Virus record (IMG/VR): IMGVR_UViG_3300010392_001014
Location: 1 to 20,481 of that record
Length of the DNA: 20,481 nt
Source: a virus
Strand: one strand, 5' to 3'
The position numbers and the translations under genes were made by a program. The notes below the pieces were generated by a model. That model did not search any database. It was not told where the DNA came from and saw nothing but the letters and a program-made list of their open reading frames with translations. Below, piece after piece: positions 1-6,225 of the stretch; the stretch's first letter is position 1; each line of letters begins with the position of its first letter.

Positions 1-52
1 CTTTTCCGTAGCCGAGGTTCTTTTCCATAGCCTTGGTTTTGGGGTACTTCAT
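1..52 (-). CDS. Start of an unidentified gene, cut by the window edge
   Basis: The ATG at 52-50 overlaps the stop of the preceding gene (TAATG) and has a GGAGGACCACAGTA leader, so a gene begins here and runs out of the window. Only about 17 codons are visible (MKYPKTKAMEKNLGYGK). They contain an imperfect short direct repeat (CTTTTCC-R-TAGCC on the plus strand, at about 1-13 and 20-32). It lies downstream of the TerL nuclease part, where phages often carry portal or head genes, but too little is visible to name it. Confidence 0.55.
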   Translation of the reverse strand, partial: MKYPKTKAMEKNLGYGK

Positions 53-243
53 TACTGTGGTCCTCCATTGATTGTATCGATTTTACCTTCGATACGTTTT
101 AAGGTTGTTTCGAGCCATGTATGTTTAAGTTCGCACATATCCTTACGAACGTAAATCTTGTTAGCGATGACCGACTTGACTACATAACCGAAGATACCAA
201 AAATTGTCGCAACAGATCCAGCCTCTAGCCAAGTTGGACTCAT
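52..243 (-). CDS. Small single-membrane-segment protein (holin/spanin-like size)
   Basis: This is a 63-residue protein with one hydrophobic segment (about residues 5-26, rich in Gly, Ile, Val and Phe) followed by a charged tail that could form a short coiled coil (about 32-58). Its start overlaps the TerL nuclease stop as ATGA and has a good AAGGAG SD 8 bases upstream, so translation is probably coupled. One-segment proteins of this size next to packaging genes are sometimes holins or membrane anchors, but nothing here proves a lysis role. Confidence 0.7.
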   Translation of the reverse strand: MSPTWLEAGSVATIFGIFGYVVKSVIANKIYVRKDMCELKHTWLETTLKRIEGKIDTINGGPQ

Positions 244-878
244 CCGTATAACTCCTTTACTCGTGCTTCTATTTCGTGCGAGGGGACGCCTCTGTTTCGC
301 AAATAGCTCGCCAGGGAGTCGGCCTCATCTCTGGTTTTTTGGGGTACAGGTCTCTGCGGTATGAGCGCTACTGCACTGGCGAGACAGTCAATTCTATCGA
401 TGTGTTGTATGGTGGGAAATCCCCTCAAGTCTGCTAGGAGTTCTGTCATGTGTTCTGGTACGAACAGACGGCCCTCGTTGATTACAGGTTCAAGGGATGT
501 TCGGATGCGGAAGAATTTGTCTATCTTGGTCGGTTGGTTCACTTCGAGGAACTTGTTTTTGTGTGGACCAAGACGACGTCGAGCCTCTGTGTGGACAAGA
601 TCAGCAAAGAGACTCTGCATCGCATTTGCCTCAATTCCGAATATCTTCGGATTATAATTATCGCAAATTGTGATTAGTTTGTCAAGATAGGCACTTGGGG
701 ATAAACGGCCTGCCCAAGAGTGTATGACAAAGATACGTTGGAGATGGTCCGTGGCGATTACAATTGCGGCTTGTAATGCGCGGATTTTCTTATGTTTTGC
801 TGATGCTGCCTTTGCCTTACCGCCAGCCGGGTCGGTGAAGGCGAACAGCTCCAGGTCGGGGAGGTTGTGTGTTATCAT
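240..878 (-). CDS. terL: Terminase large subunit, nuclease (RNase H-like) part
   Basis: This 212-residue protein matches the C-terminal nuclease domain of phage large terminases (Terminase_6C type), which cuts concatemeric DNA during packaging. Candidate metal-binding acids are Asp16 in FTDPAGG, Glu83 in FGIEAN and Asp161/Asp164 in HIDRIDCLASA, in the usual order and spacing. No ATPase domain is attached: that lies in a separate gene at 2260-3471. The ATG at 878 has no recognisable SD. It lies two codons after the in-frame stop of the 885-1202 gene, which suggests re-initiation or occasional readthrough. The domain call is secure; how the two halves work together is inference. Confidence 0.85.
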   Translation of the reverse strand: MITHNLPDLELFAFTDPAGGKAKAASAKHKKIRALQAAIVIATDHLQRIFVIHSWAGRLSPSAYLDKLITICDNYNPKIFGIEANAMQSLFADLVHTEARRRLGPHKNKFLEVNQPTKIDKFFRIRTSLEPVINEGRLFVPEHMTELLADLRGFPTIQHIDRIDCLASAVALIPQRPVPQKTRDEADSLASYLRNRGVPSHEIEARVKELYG

Positions 879-884
879 TGGGGG

Positions 885-1202
885 TTATTGGGTTGCTAGT
901 TTTTTCCTTTCCGCATATTTGCGAGAATTAACTGCTTGCCTTTTTTTGTGTTTGGCCCATCTAACAGGGTCCTTCTTCATCTCAGCATACCATTTCTTGT
1001 TATTCACGGATAGTTTATCTCTATTTCTCTTACCCCATCTTTCTCTAGCGGCTTTTCTATACTCTCTATTCCTGTAATAATATCCTCGATCCTTCTCTCT
1101 TCTTTTTTCAATCTCACTGAACGGTTCGAACCTGAAAGACCTAATCACAATCTTATCACGCTGTCTTGCTGCTCTTCCACCTTTGCTATATCCCAGCCCC
1201 AT
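885..1202 (-). CDS. Basic protein with Tyr/Asn/Arg/Lys repeats, like the linker of phage HNH endonucleases
   Basis: This 105-residue, very basic protein has repeated segments of the kind YYYRNREYRKAARERW and KWYAEMKKDPVRW. Such repeats are common in the N-terminal part of phage HNH/endonuclease-VII-like proteins, where they contact DNA. No HNH or other nuclease motif follows. It has a GGAG SD 7 bases before ATG 1202 and overlaps the phosphoesterase gene by 58 bases. Its stop codon is in frame with, and two codons before, the TerL nuclease start. It may be a remnant of a homing endonuclease that split the terminase gene, or a DNA-binding packaging accessory. Both are inference. Confidence 0.65.
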   Translation of the reverse strand: MGLGYSKGGRAARQRDKIVIRSFRFEPFSEIEKRREKDRGYYYRNREYRKAARERWGKRNRDKLSVNNKKWYAEMKKDPVRWAKHKKRQAVNSRKYAERKKLATQ

Positions 1203-1912
1203 TCGAATTCTCCTTTATCGCAGATGAAGAAAACAACGCCGAAGTCTACAGTCCCGGCGCACATCCTCGCTCCATACTTCGAGCCGAGTCCTTGGAGTGC
1301 TGGTGTTGTCAGGCCAAGGAAGCTGTCGTTGCCGCAGTAAGAGAAATAGTGGACGTGGGAGCGGATTATTATGTCGGACATTGGATGCTGATTCTTCTCT
1401 ACTGCCCAGAGAGTGTCCCATAGCTTCTCCTTGGCTACGCTAGTGTGACGACCGTGTGGGATAGTGGATGAGCCGACTTTGTGTTTGACAGAGAAGTTGA
1501 CTCCCTCGATTTCGATGAATGCGTGGTTCTTGATCTCAGCGCCGACTTTGTCGGCTAGGAACGCTTCCCAGTCTTCCTCGGCTCCGGTGTGGTAGGGTGT
1601 GCCGTAAGTCATCACGATCTTCTTGGCTTCGCAGTAGTCGATGCACTCTGCTGCCATTTCGATTTGAGTGCGGATTTCGGTGGTGATTAGGTCGGTTGCT
1701 CCCCATCGAGAGGCTTTGCCGTCTACACAGTCACCGTTTACGATGAGTAAGTCGATGTCCCCCACTCTATCTCGGAAGTTGTCAACCATCTCACAGTATG
1801 AGTCCCAGAGTGCAACTTGTTCAATTGCGTAGTCCCCTGTTTGGTAGTCATCTGGAGTCAGTCCCACTACACTCCCGCAGTGTAGATCGGAAATTACTAG
1901 AATCCTCTTCAT
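1145..1912 (-). CDS. Calcineurin-like metallophosphoesterase
   Basis: This 255-residue protein has the metal-binding motifs of the calcineurin-like phosphoesterase superfamily in order: D-L-H (Asp9, His11), N-G-D (Asp61), G-T-P-Y-H at 104-108 where most members have GNHE/D, K-H-K (His144) and S-H-V-H (His186, His188). Such enzymes cleave phosphomonoesters or phosphodiesters, including nucleic acids. The Asn-to-other change in motif III is shared by several divergent subfamilies, so the substrate is not predictable. A strong SD (GGAGGAGAGAG) precedes the ATG. The gene sits between the two terminase parts, which is unusual and may hint at a role at DNA ends. Confidence 0.85.
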   Translation of the reverse strand: MKRILVISDLHCGSVVGLTPDDYQTGDYAIEQVALWDSYCEMVDNFRDRVGDIDLLIVNGDCVDGKASRWGATDLITTEIRTQIEMAAECIDYCEAKKIVMTYGTPYHTGAEEDWEAFLADKVGAEIKNHAFIEIEGVNFSVKHKVGSSTIPHGRHTSVAKEKLWDTLWAVEKNQHPMSDIIIRSHVHYFSYCGNDSFLGLTTPALQGLGSKYGARMCAGTVDFGVVFFICDKGEFEWGWDIAKVEEQQDSVIRL

Positions 1913-2006
1913 CTCTCTCCTCCTGTTTCGAGTCTTGCTTGTCCCACGCTATCTTGACGTAGTTCTTGGTGTATTTGGGTCCGCGTGGGTGTATGTAAAC
2001 GCTCAT
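1848..2006 (-). CDS. Small hypothetical protein between terminase parts
   Basis: This 52-codon reading frame starts MSVYIHPRGPKYTKNYVK. Its ATG overlaps the previous gene's stop as ATGA, and a purine-rich GGTGAGGAG lies directly before it. The first 30 residues look like a normal phage micro-protein. The last 20 lie over the start of the phosphoesterase gene and are polar and low in pattern, so the 65-base overlap is on the long side. Without it, bases 1913-2002 would be an isolated gap in a tightly packed operon, which supports a real gene. No function is recognised. Confidence 0.45.
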   Translation of the reverse strand: MSVYIHPRGPKYTKNYVKIAWDKQDSKQEERDEEDSSNFRSTLRECSGTDSR

Positions 2007-2260
2007 CTCCTCACCAACTTCCAGCGAGCACCTTCGTCGGTGATGAGATCCACGTTACCGCCCCGGCGTTTGGCTGCGGTGCAGCGTTCTAAGCGATCTA
2101 TGTTTATTTCGAGGATTAGGCGTTCGTCGCGCTCGGATAGGCCAAAGGTCCAGGCGTGGACTAGGCCACAGTCACAGCAGGCGACTTTGATCCAGGGTTC
2201 TTCCATGTCTACTACGACGATTTGGTCGTCTTCGATGCGTTGGTAGGTGTCTTTACTCAT
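2003..2260 (-). CDS. Conserved small phage protein with CxxC and His (zinc-finger-like)
   Basis: This is an 85-residue protein. Its pattern VACCDCGLVHAWTF, followed by an Arg-rich ERCTAAKRRGG segment, resembles a widespread phage family in which a C-x-x-C-G-L-x-H core is followed by Arg-rich RRN-type residues. The role of that family is unknown. The ATG at 2260 overlaps the TerL ATPase stop (TGATG). A TTG three bases upstream is a less likely start. The family's usual gene order could help show whether it was part of the insertion that separated the terminase halves. Confidence 0.7.
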   Translation of the reverse strand: MSKDTYQRIEDDQIVVVDMEEPWIKVACCDCGLVHAWTFGLSERDERLILEINIDRLERCTAAKRRGGNVDLITDEGARWKLVRR

Positions 2261-3471
2261 CAATATCGCAGGCGGAAGTATTCACCTCTCCCCCTCCCTA
2301 GTATGTGTTGCCAAGTGTCCTTCAGCCTAGCCCCTCTAGGCACTTTCACCCCACCTTCTGGTTTCTTCTTCCACTTCTCTTCGAGGAGGTAGTCGTCTTC
2401 AGTCTCTTCGAAGTTTATCTGGTCACCCGAGAAGTCGAAGTAGCGTAGTTTGCTCATGTCGAAGTCGGAGAGTTCGGGGTTGGCTGCGGAGTTCATATAG
2501 AGTAGCCAGAACATGGAGCCGAATTCACGCTGGAGTTGGGCTACTCGGGGTTTGTCGAAGCGTTCGGGCCAGATTGGGTTTTCGTCTTCGATGATGGCTC
2601 TCTGGACTGCTTCCACGGTGGGGTCGTTTTGCAACACGTACTCGTACAGGTCCCAAACAGCCCATCGAGTGCCGATAATAAATTCCAGAGCTTCCATACC
2701 AGTGTCTTTCTCATATTCCTCCATGAGGGCGCGACTTGCGATGTGCCAGTCGATTGCTGTTTGCATAACGGTTTCGCTGTTTGCGGCTTCTATACTTATT
2801 AAATCGTCTTTGATGAGGACAGTCGGTCTCGCTCCAGTAATCGCTCCCCCAACACCAATGGCACGAACAGTGCTGTCGGGCCACTCTGTCTCGCGAGGTA
2901 CTATCATCTCCAAATTGTTCCATTTTTTCGCACTCCTTGGATTCTCCCAACATACATGGGGCCAAAGGGTTCGGAATAATTGGTTGGACTCCCAAACGGC
3001 TTGGATTACACGAAGGTTGCGCGATGCCATACCTTCGGTTTCTCCCGCGAGCAGAATTCGCATTTCGCTGCCGTTCCATCCTGGAAAATAGATATTCGAT
3101 TCGGCGGACTGAATGATGATGTGCGGGGGTAGGCAATGAGCCACGATTGAAGTTTTCGCGTGGTCACGGGGAAGAAGAAGCAGTTTTCGGAACGGCGGAG
3201 TCTTCTGGAGAAAATTGCAAATAGGAAGATGAAGACTTTTAGTAAGATAGTCTCTGCCCATGATTGCTTTGGAGAATACATGGAGGTCATTTTCGCACCT
3301 CGTCTTTAGGCGGTTGATGAACTCGCCGGACGGTTGGGTGGCTCCGGCTTGGCGAGCTTTGCCCGTTTTGGCATCGACGACTACTTCTGCCTGGAAGTCT
3401 TTGGCTTGGAACTTTGAGATGGCTTCCTCGTCGTCGTAGATGTCTAAGAGTTCTGTGTATTTGTCACTCAT
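2260..3471 (-). CDS. terL: Terminase large subunit, ATPase (motor) part
   Basis: This 403-residue protein matches the N-terminal ATPase domain of phage large terminases, the DNA-packaging motor. It has a variant Walker A (PRDHAKTS, about 101-108), a Walker B with the catalytic acid (TVLIKDD, 217-223) and the coupling motif IIGTRW (265-270). The typical FWLLYMNSAANPE stretch (321-333) closes the ATPase core. About 55 residues of charged tail follow before the stop. The nuclease domain normally fused here is missing and encoded 1.4 kb downstream. ATG 3471 overlaps the previous gene by 8 bases. The SD is weak (GAAAATCAG), so coupling is likely. Confidence 0.9.
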   Translation of the reverse strand: MSDKYTELLDIYDDEEAISKFQAKDFQAEVVVDAKTGKARQAGATQPSGEFINRLKTRCENDLHVFSKAIMGRDYLTKSLHLPICNFLQKTPPFRKLLLLPRDHAKTSIVAHCLPPHIIIQSAESNIYFPGWNGSEMRILLAGETEGMASRNLRVIQAVWESNQLFRTLWPHVCWENPRSAKKWNNLEMIVPRETEWPDSTVRAIGVGGAITGARPTVLIKDDLISIEAANSETVMQTAIDWHIASRALMEEYEKDTGMEALEFIIGTRWAVWDLYEYVLQNDPTVEAVQRAIIEDENPIWPERFDKPRVAQLQREFGSMFWLLYMNSAANPELSDFDMSKLRYFDFSGDQINFEETEDDYLLEEKWKKKPEGGVKVPRGARLKDTWQHILGRGRGEYFRLRY

Positions 3472-3646
3472 CTGATTTTCGCCACACCGCGCTACATGAG
3501 AAGCATTTGATTCGGGTTGTTACCCATTCCTCTTCCTCGGGGTCGTATATTGAGTGTTCGGATGCTGGAGAGGAGCAGCATTTGCAGTACCACTTGTAGC
3601 CTGATACGCAGCCGGGTGCTACGGATTGGGAGAATTTTTTATACAT
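3464..3646 (-). CDS. Small Cys-rich protein (putative zinc binder)
   Basis: This 60-residue protein has the cysteine clusters C-K-C-C (about 22-25) and C-F-S-C (about 48-51), consistent with a structural zinc site. An acidic DPEEEEW loop separates the clusters. It overlaps both neighbours by 8 bases (47-residue zinc ribbon upstream, TerL ATPase downstream). A GGAAAG element lies about 9 bases before the ATG. The function is unknown; co-translation with terL suggests a packaging-operon accessory. Confidence 0.65.
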   Translation of the reverse strand: MYKKFSQSVAPGCVSGYKWYCKCCSSPASEHSIYDPEEEEWVTTRIKCFSCSAVWRKSDE

Positions 3647-3782
3647 AGAATAAGTCTTTCCGCCGTACCCGGTCTACGGACGTTTCTAGGATGTAGAAGG
3701 TAGTATTGCAATGATCGCAGGACCAAGTGTTCTCCCCCTTGCGTGGTTTTAAGTAGTTGCTACATATCGGGCAATACTTCAT
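3639..3782 (-). CDS. 47-residue zinc-ribbon protein
   Basis: The protein begins MKYCPICSNYLKPRKG and has two CxxC knuckles (CPIC and CDHC) about 18 residues apart, a classic small zinc ribbon. A longer frame exists upstream. ATG 3782 is preferred because it has a GGAAAGAGAG SD and places the first knuckle at the N-terminus. It overlaps the preceding gene by 23 bases. It could bind nucleic acid or a protein partner; the sequence does not say which. Confidence 0.65.
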   Translation of the reverse strand: MKYCPICSNYLKPRKGENTWSCDHCNTTFYILETSVDRVRRKDLFYV

Positions 3783-4017
3783 GGCTCTCTTTCCAATCAT
3801 TGATTGCTCGTTTGTACTTGTCGTATGCTTCCCAGAGGCGATGGACTTCAGGGGCGTAGGATATTTCTTGGATGACAGCTTTGATGGCCGATTCCATAGC
3901 CTCCATGTACTCAATTACAACGACAGCGTTGTTAATCGTCTTCCAGAGTGCTGTCTTTTGGATCTTGCAATCCGAGCAATCTACGCATGTCGGTGATCTC
4001 TCCGCGCAATCTGGCAT
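3760..4017 (-). CDS. Small protein with N-terminal Cys cluster and acidic helix
   Basis: This 85-residue protein starts at ATG 4017, chosen over the ATG 12 bases upstream because GGAGT lies 6-7 bases before it. The N-terminus has four Cys residues within about 15 positions (PDC, PTC, VDC, SDC) and a long, probably helical region rich in Glu, Ala and Lys follows. It overlaps the preceding gene by 86 bases. A shorter version from ATG 3906 (48 residues) would remove most of that overlap, so the start is uncertain. No family is recognised. Confidence 0.5.
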   Translation of the reverse strand: MPDCAERSPTCVDCSDCKIQKTALWKTINNAVVVIEYMEAMESAIKAVIQEISYAPEVHRLWEAYDKYKRAINDWKESHEVLPDM

Positions 4018-4225
4018 AGAAGACTCCACAGTCTACTTCGGTTATACAGTTTGTGTCAAGGAGACGGCCAACATATGGGACTATGTGAGTGGTTATTTCT
4101 TCGTAGAATTCGTCGTAGATCCATTTGTTGATGCCGTCGGTGGAATATTGTGAGAGCCATGACTTCTTCCAGTTCTGGACCATTTGGTGGATGTCATCAA
4201 TCTCCGTCTTTGTTTCCTTGTCCAT
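3932..4225 (-). CDS. Hypothetical helical protein
   Basis: This 97-residue protein is probably mostly alpha-helical. It begins MDKETKTEIDDIHQMVQNWKK and has an acidic C-terminus (DSTLEDD). It overlaps the preceding gene by 29 bases. The SD is modest (AAGG about 9 bases upstream). It lies between terS and terL in a run of six small overlapping genes. No family is recognised. Confidence 0.6.
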   Translation of the reverse strand: MDKETKTEIDDIHQMVQNWKKSWLSQYSTDGINKWIYDEFYEEITTHIVPYVGRLLDTNCITEVDCGVFYARLRGEITDMRRLLGLQDPKDSTLEDD

Positions 4226-4550
4226 CGGGGTTTGCCTTGGTCGCCATGTAATCGGCGTGTTCGTTTAATGCCTTAAATACGTCTATGCGGAGCTTATCAT
4301 TTTGCATGAGAACAAGTGCGATACCCAGTGCGCCTATTGTATCTACACATTTAGTGGCAATGCGAATTCTGCTGTCTCCAATCTCCCCATGAGAGTCGGC
4401 CCACTTTTTAAGCTCTTCGTAGTTGTAGCCCATGAACAGCCAGCGGTCGTAGCCCATTCTGCGGCACATGAACTCTATTTGGGCATCTTCATCGTGGTCA
4501 ACGCAGGTAAATGTAACATTACCCATTCGGTCGGTTATCTCATCTGACAT
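4197..4550 (-). CDS. Hypothetical protein in packaging operon
   Basis: This 117-residue protein starts at ATG 4550, which overlaps the preceding stop (TAATG) and follows an AGGGGG SD by 8 bases. A frame extending 19 codons upstream is rejected for lack of an SD. The protein has a mixed N-terminal half with Asp/Glu and scattered Cys, then a moderately hydrophobic helix (about 69-81, TIGALGIALVLMQ). It is too polar overall for an obvious membrane protein. No family is recognised. Confidence 0.6.
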   Translation of the reverse strand: MSDEITDRMGNVTFTCVDHDEDAQIEFMCRRMGYDRWLFMGYNYEELKKWADSHGEIGDSRIRIATKCVDTIGALGIALVLMQNDKLRIDVFKALNEHADYMATKANPDGQGNKDGD

Positions 4551-4831
4551 TAAAAGAACCCCCTGACAGTGCATTCTCGATATTCGATACACTTGAAACA
4601 GCCGCAATCGCGGTGGGGGTTCTCAGGATCGCCTTCGAAGCGGGCATAGACAACTGGGACAGTGCAGAGTTCCTTACCAGGGCCGGATAGACGATGGACG
4701 AAGATTGTGGTGCCGGATGCGGCGTCTTCGAGAGAGTGGAGCCAAGTTAAGATTTCACGCTCTTCGGGGGAAATGCCAAACATAGTTGTTGGTTCGTTTC
4801 CAAGGCATTCGTCGGTCAGTTCTTCGATCAT
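4550..4831 (-). CDS. Hypothetical Cys-containing protein
   Basis: This 93-residue protein is acidic at the N-terminus and has a C-terminal cluster C-G-C-F-K-C plus one further Cys, a possible metal site. ATG 4831 overlaps the terS stop (ATGA) and has an excellent GAGGAGGAG SD supplied by the 3' end of terS. It is therefore the second gene of the late operon. No function is recognised. Confidence 0.65.
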   Translation of the reverse strand: MIEELTDECLGNEPTTMFGISPEEREILTWLHSLEDAASGTTIFVHRLSGPGKELCTVPVVYARFEGDPENPHRDCGCFKCIEYRECTVRGFF

Positions 4832-5310
4832 GTAGACTCCTCCTCGTATTCTCCTTCGAGTAGGTCTATCGTTTCGGTGTCTCCTACGTCTTCTAGGGCG
4901 TTGTATATCTGTTCGAGCTTTTTGATTCCAATTTGGATTGTGACTCCTCCGGTTCCTTCTTCACGTCCACTCTGTTTTGAAGGTGCGACGGAAGCGCGGT
5001 CGAGAATTTCCTTAGCGGCTCCGAGTCGTGTAGTATCTCTGTCAGACCTTTTATGAAGTTGTGAAAGTGTCTCGAAGGCTTTTGGAGCTTCTTTGTTGAA
5101 TTTTGTTTGCAGTTCTGCTGAGGCATCGTAGTTTCTCTCTATCATCTCCTTTTCGTGGTGTGCGACTAGGAGCTTGTATTCTTCTCGGGCGCGGGATTGG
5201 GAGAGGTAGCTTGTTGATAGATTTACCTCTTCCGCGACTTGGGGGGTGGTTAGTACGCCGCGGGCTTCAAGGAGTGCGGCACGGCGTAGTTTCGGTGATA
5301 ACTTTCTCAT
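4828..5310 (-). CDS. terS: Terminase small subunit
   Basis: This is a 160-residue protein. The N-terminal helix-turn-helix (about 19-40, TTPQVAEEVNLSTSYLSQSR) would recognise the packaging site. The middle is helical and the segment KEILDRASVAPSKQ is typical of phage small terminases, which form a ring and regulate TerL. The very acidic C-terminus (EGEYEEEST) may contact TerL. It is the first gene of the packaging operon. A promoter (TTGACT-17-TAGAAT, 5317-5345) ends so close to ATG 5310 that the mRNA would start at or beside the ATG, consistent with the lack of a clear SD. Confidence 0.8.
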   Translation of the reverse strand: MRKLSPKLRRAALLEARGVLTTPQVAEEVNLSTSYLSQSRAREEYKLLVAHHEKEMIERNYDASAELQTKFNKEAPKAFETLSQLHKRSDRDTTRLGAAKEILDRASVAPSKQSGREEGTGGVTIQIGIKKLEQIYNALEDVGDTETIDLLEGEYEEEST

Positions 5311-5316
5311 GATTAC

Positions 5317-5345
5317 ATTCTACTCTTTTTTGGGAAGAAAGTCAA
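5317..5345 (-). promoter_or_regulatory. Sigma70-like promoter for terS operon (leaderless)
   Basis: On the minus strand, TTGACT (5345-5340), a 17-base spacer and TAGAAT (5322-5317) match the sigma70 pattern. A start site 7 bases after the -10 box falls on or next to the A of the terS ATG (5310). It lies back to back with the plus-strand promoter at 5356-5385. Confidence 0.6.
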
Positions 5346-5355
5346 TGTTCGCTGC

Positions 5356-5385
5356 TTGACAAGCACTATTTAAGTGTGTTATAAT
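5356..5385 (+). promoter_or_regulatory. Consensus sigma70 promoter for the first small RNA
   Basis: TTGACA (5356-5361), an 18-base spacer and TATAAT (5380-5385) are both perfect hexamers. No plus-strand gene follows. An 80-odd-base stretch ending in an intrinsic terminator does, so the product is most simply a non-coding RNA. Confidence 0.8.
5360..5371 (-). repeat. AAATAGTGCTTG element, copy 1
   Basis: This 12-base sequence (minus strand AAATAGTGCTTG) occurs exactly at 5360-5371, 8959-8970 and 9343-9354, always in intergenic promoter regions. This copy lies between the divergent terS and small-RNA promoters and overlaps the latter's -35 box and spacer. It is a candidate binding site for a phage or host regulator. 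Confidence 0.6.
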
Positions 5386-5391
5386 TCAAAA

Positions 5392-5475
5392 TACGTCGAG
5401 TTCTCCCCCCCGACCCGACGTTCCTCTCCTTCGGACGCCCAGGCGGCTCCCGGTGCTGCTTGGGCGTTATTTTTT
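5392..5475 (+). ncRNA. Candidate small RNA 1 (C-rich 5' loop)
   Basis: The predicted transcript is about 84 bases, from +1 near 5392 to the U-tract at 5470-5475. The 5' end folds as ACGTCG (5393-5398) with CGACGT (5416-5421) around a 17-base loop holding seven consecutive C. A pyrimidine linker, TTCCTCTCCTTC (5421-5432), follows and is anti-SD in character. A strong terminator hairpin ends the RNA. No reading frame of note is present. Its loop and stem base are perfectly complementary over 11 bases to the loop of small RNA 2. Its linker is complementary over 10 bases to the SD at 14467-14476. The RNA is predicted, not shown. Confidence 0.7.
5435..5475 (+). terminator. Intrinsic terminator of small RNA 1
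   Basis: The stem pairs 5435-5447 (ACGCCCAGGCGGC) with 5455-5467 (GCTGCTTGGGCGT), 13 pairs including two G-T wobbles. The loop is 7 bases (5448-5454) and a T-run follows at 5470-5475. It points to the plus strand only; the other side has no T-run. Confidence 0.85.
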
Positions 5476-5489
5476 ACCGCCACACCCCC

Positions 5490-5509
5490 TTATGTCATTT
5501 TTGACATAA
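5490..5509. terminator. Perfect 8-bp hairpin between converging transcripts
   Basis: TTATGTCA pairs with TGACATAA around a TTTT loop. On the plus strand a U-richer CTTATTTCTT follows, so it could back up the upstream terminator. On the minus strand, where the accessory operon ends at 5518, G-rich sequence follows and intrinsic termination is less convincing. It might instead protect the mRNA 3' end. Confidence 0.45.
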
Positions 5510-5517
5510 CTTATTTC

Positions 5518-5904
5518 TTACAGCGATGTATCGCCCAATATCCACTTGCAGGGCATTTCTATCTGATGCCAGCCGATCTTGTCTTTCTTGAAGAGTATCG
5601 GTGAGTTTTCTGGTGTCGTTGCTGGCTCAGCCGACATGAACTCAATGAGGTTGGTTGTGTTGTAAGTCTCATCAAAGCCGAATATGACTGTGTACCCTGT
5701 CCAGAAGATGTTCGTTGCCGGTGCGACACCCTGCTCTGCGTATGCGTCATAGAGATCTTGCATCATTTGACTGTTCTCGATACTCTTGTAAACGAGCATG
5801 TATGTGCCGGGGAGTAGGGACGAGGTTGCCCGCCAGTGGTCAGCGTATGCTGAGGTGACAAGGCACGCTAGGACGATAGCCGTAATAACAATCCTTTTAA
5901 CCAT
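5518..5904 (-). CDS. Secreted or periplasmic protein with signal peptide
   Basis: This is a 128-residue protein. The N-terminus (KR, then a hydrophobic core about 5-17, then TSAYA/D near 18-22) is a typical Sec signal peptide with a likely cleavage after Ala21. The mature part is about 107 residues with many aromatic residues and one Cys and no recognised domain. ATG 5904 has an AAAGGAT SD and overlaps the previous gene by 37 bases. It is the last gene of the accessory operon. Exported phage proteins include superinfection-exclusion and lysis factors, but nothing here selects between them. Confidence 0.7.
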   Translation of the reverse strand: MVKRIVITAIVLACLVTSAYADHWRATSSLLPGTYMLVYKSIENSQMMQDLYDAYAEQGVAPATNIFWTGYTVIFGFDETYNTTNLIEFMSAEPATTPENSPILFKKDKIGWHQIEMPCKWILGDTSL

Positions 5905-6062
5905 AACAGATCCTTTATGGGCACTGAACCACGATCCCGGTAGTTCTCCTCGATGTCGATTATACGGATTTCCTCGGGTTCGAGTAGCACCCCTTCGCCT
6001 ATGTGATAGGCTAGTTCGTTGAATAGATCGCTAATCTGTGGTGACGAACTCTTCTGCTGCAC
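5868..6062 (-). CDS. Small hypothetical protein with GTG start
   Basis: This 64-residue frame runs from GTG 6062, about 10 bases after GAGGAAGAG, and overlaps the preceding gene by 32 bases. The sequence is amphipathic with an acidic LLEPEEIRIIDIEENY middle and a Leu-rich end. An internal GTG (about codon 25) is an alternative start. No family is recognised. Confidence 0.5.
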   Translation of the reverse strand: MQQKSSSPQISDLFNELAYHIGEGVLLEPEEIRIIDIEENYRDRGSVPIKDLLWLKGLLLRLSS

Positions 6063-6225
6063 GTTTTATCTCTTCCTCTGTTAGTATAACTTCTGTTGGC
6101 ATACCTTCGATGACCTCGATGAGTCTGTCGAGCTTATCTCGAATTTGAAGTAGGATTGCGATGTTGTAGGATCGGAATACAACGGTGTCACCGAGTCGTT
6201 CTTTGATGGTAGTTTCAGGCTTCAT
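6031..6225 (-). CDS. Small helical hypothetical protein
   Basis: This 64-residue protein begins MKPETTIKERLGD. ATG 6225 is chosen because it follows GGAGGAG by 4 bases; the longer upstream frame lies over the previous gene. Most of the protein looks helical (IAILLQIRDKLDRLIEVIEGM and EEEIKRAAEEF), which suggests a small dimer or adaptor. No function is recognised. Confidence 0.65.
   Translation of the reverse strand: MKPETTIKERLGDTVVFRSYNIAILLQIRDKLDRLIEVIEGMPTEVILTEEEIKRAAEEFVTTD

Noticed and set aside
361-677. Rightward frames opposite the TerL nuclease gene
   Set aside because: They mirror the coding pattern of the minus-strand gene and lack SDs.
2513-3091. 192-codon frame opposite the TerL ATPase gene
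   Set aside because: It is antisense to a well-supported gene, has no SD and no sensible protein pattern; a shadow frame.
5490-5509. Hairpin as the firm terminator of the leftward accessory operon
   Set aside because: On the minus strand it is followed by G-rich rather than T-rich sequence, so only a tentative hairpin is listed.
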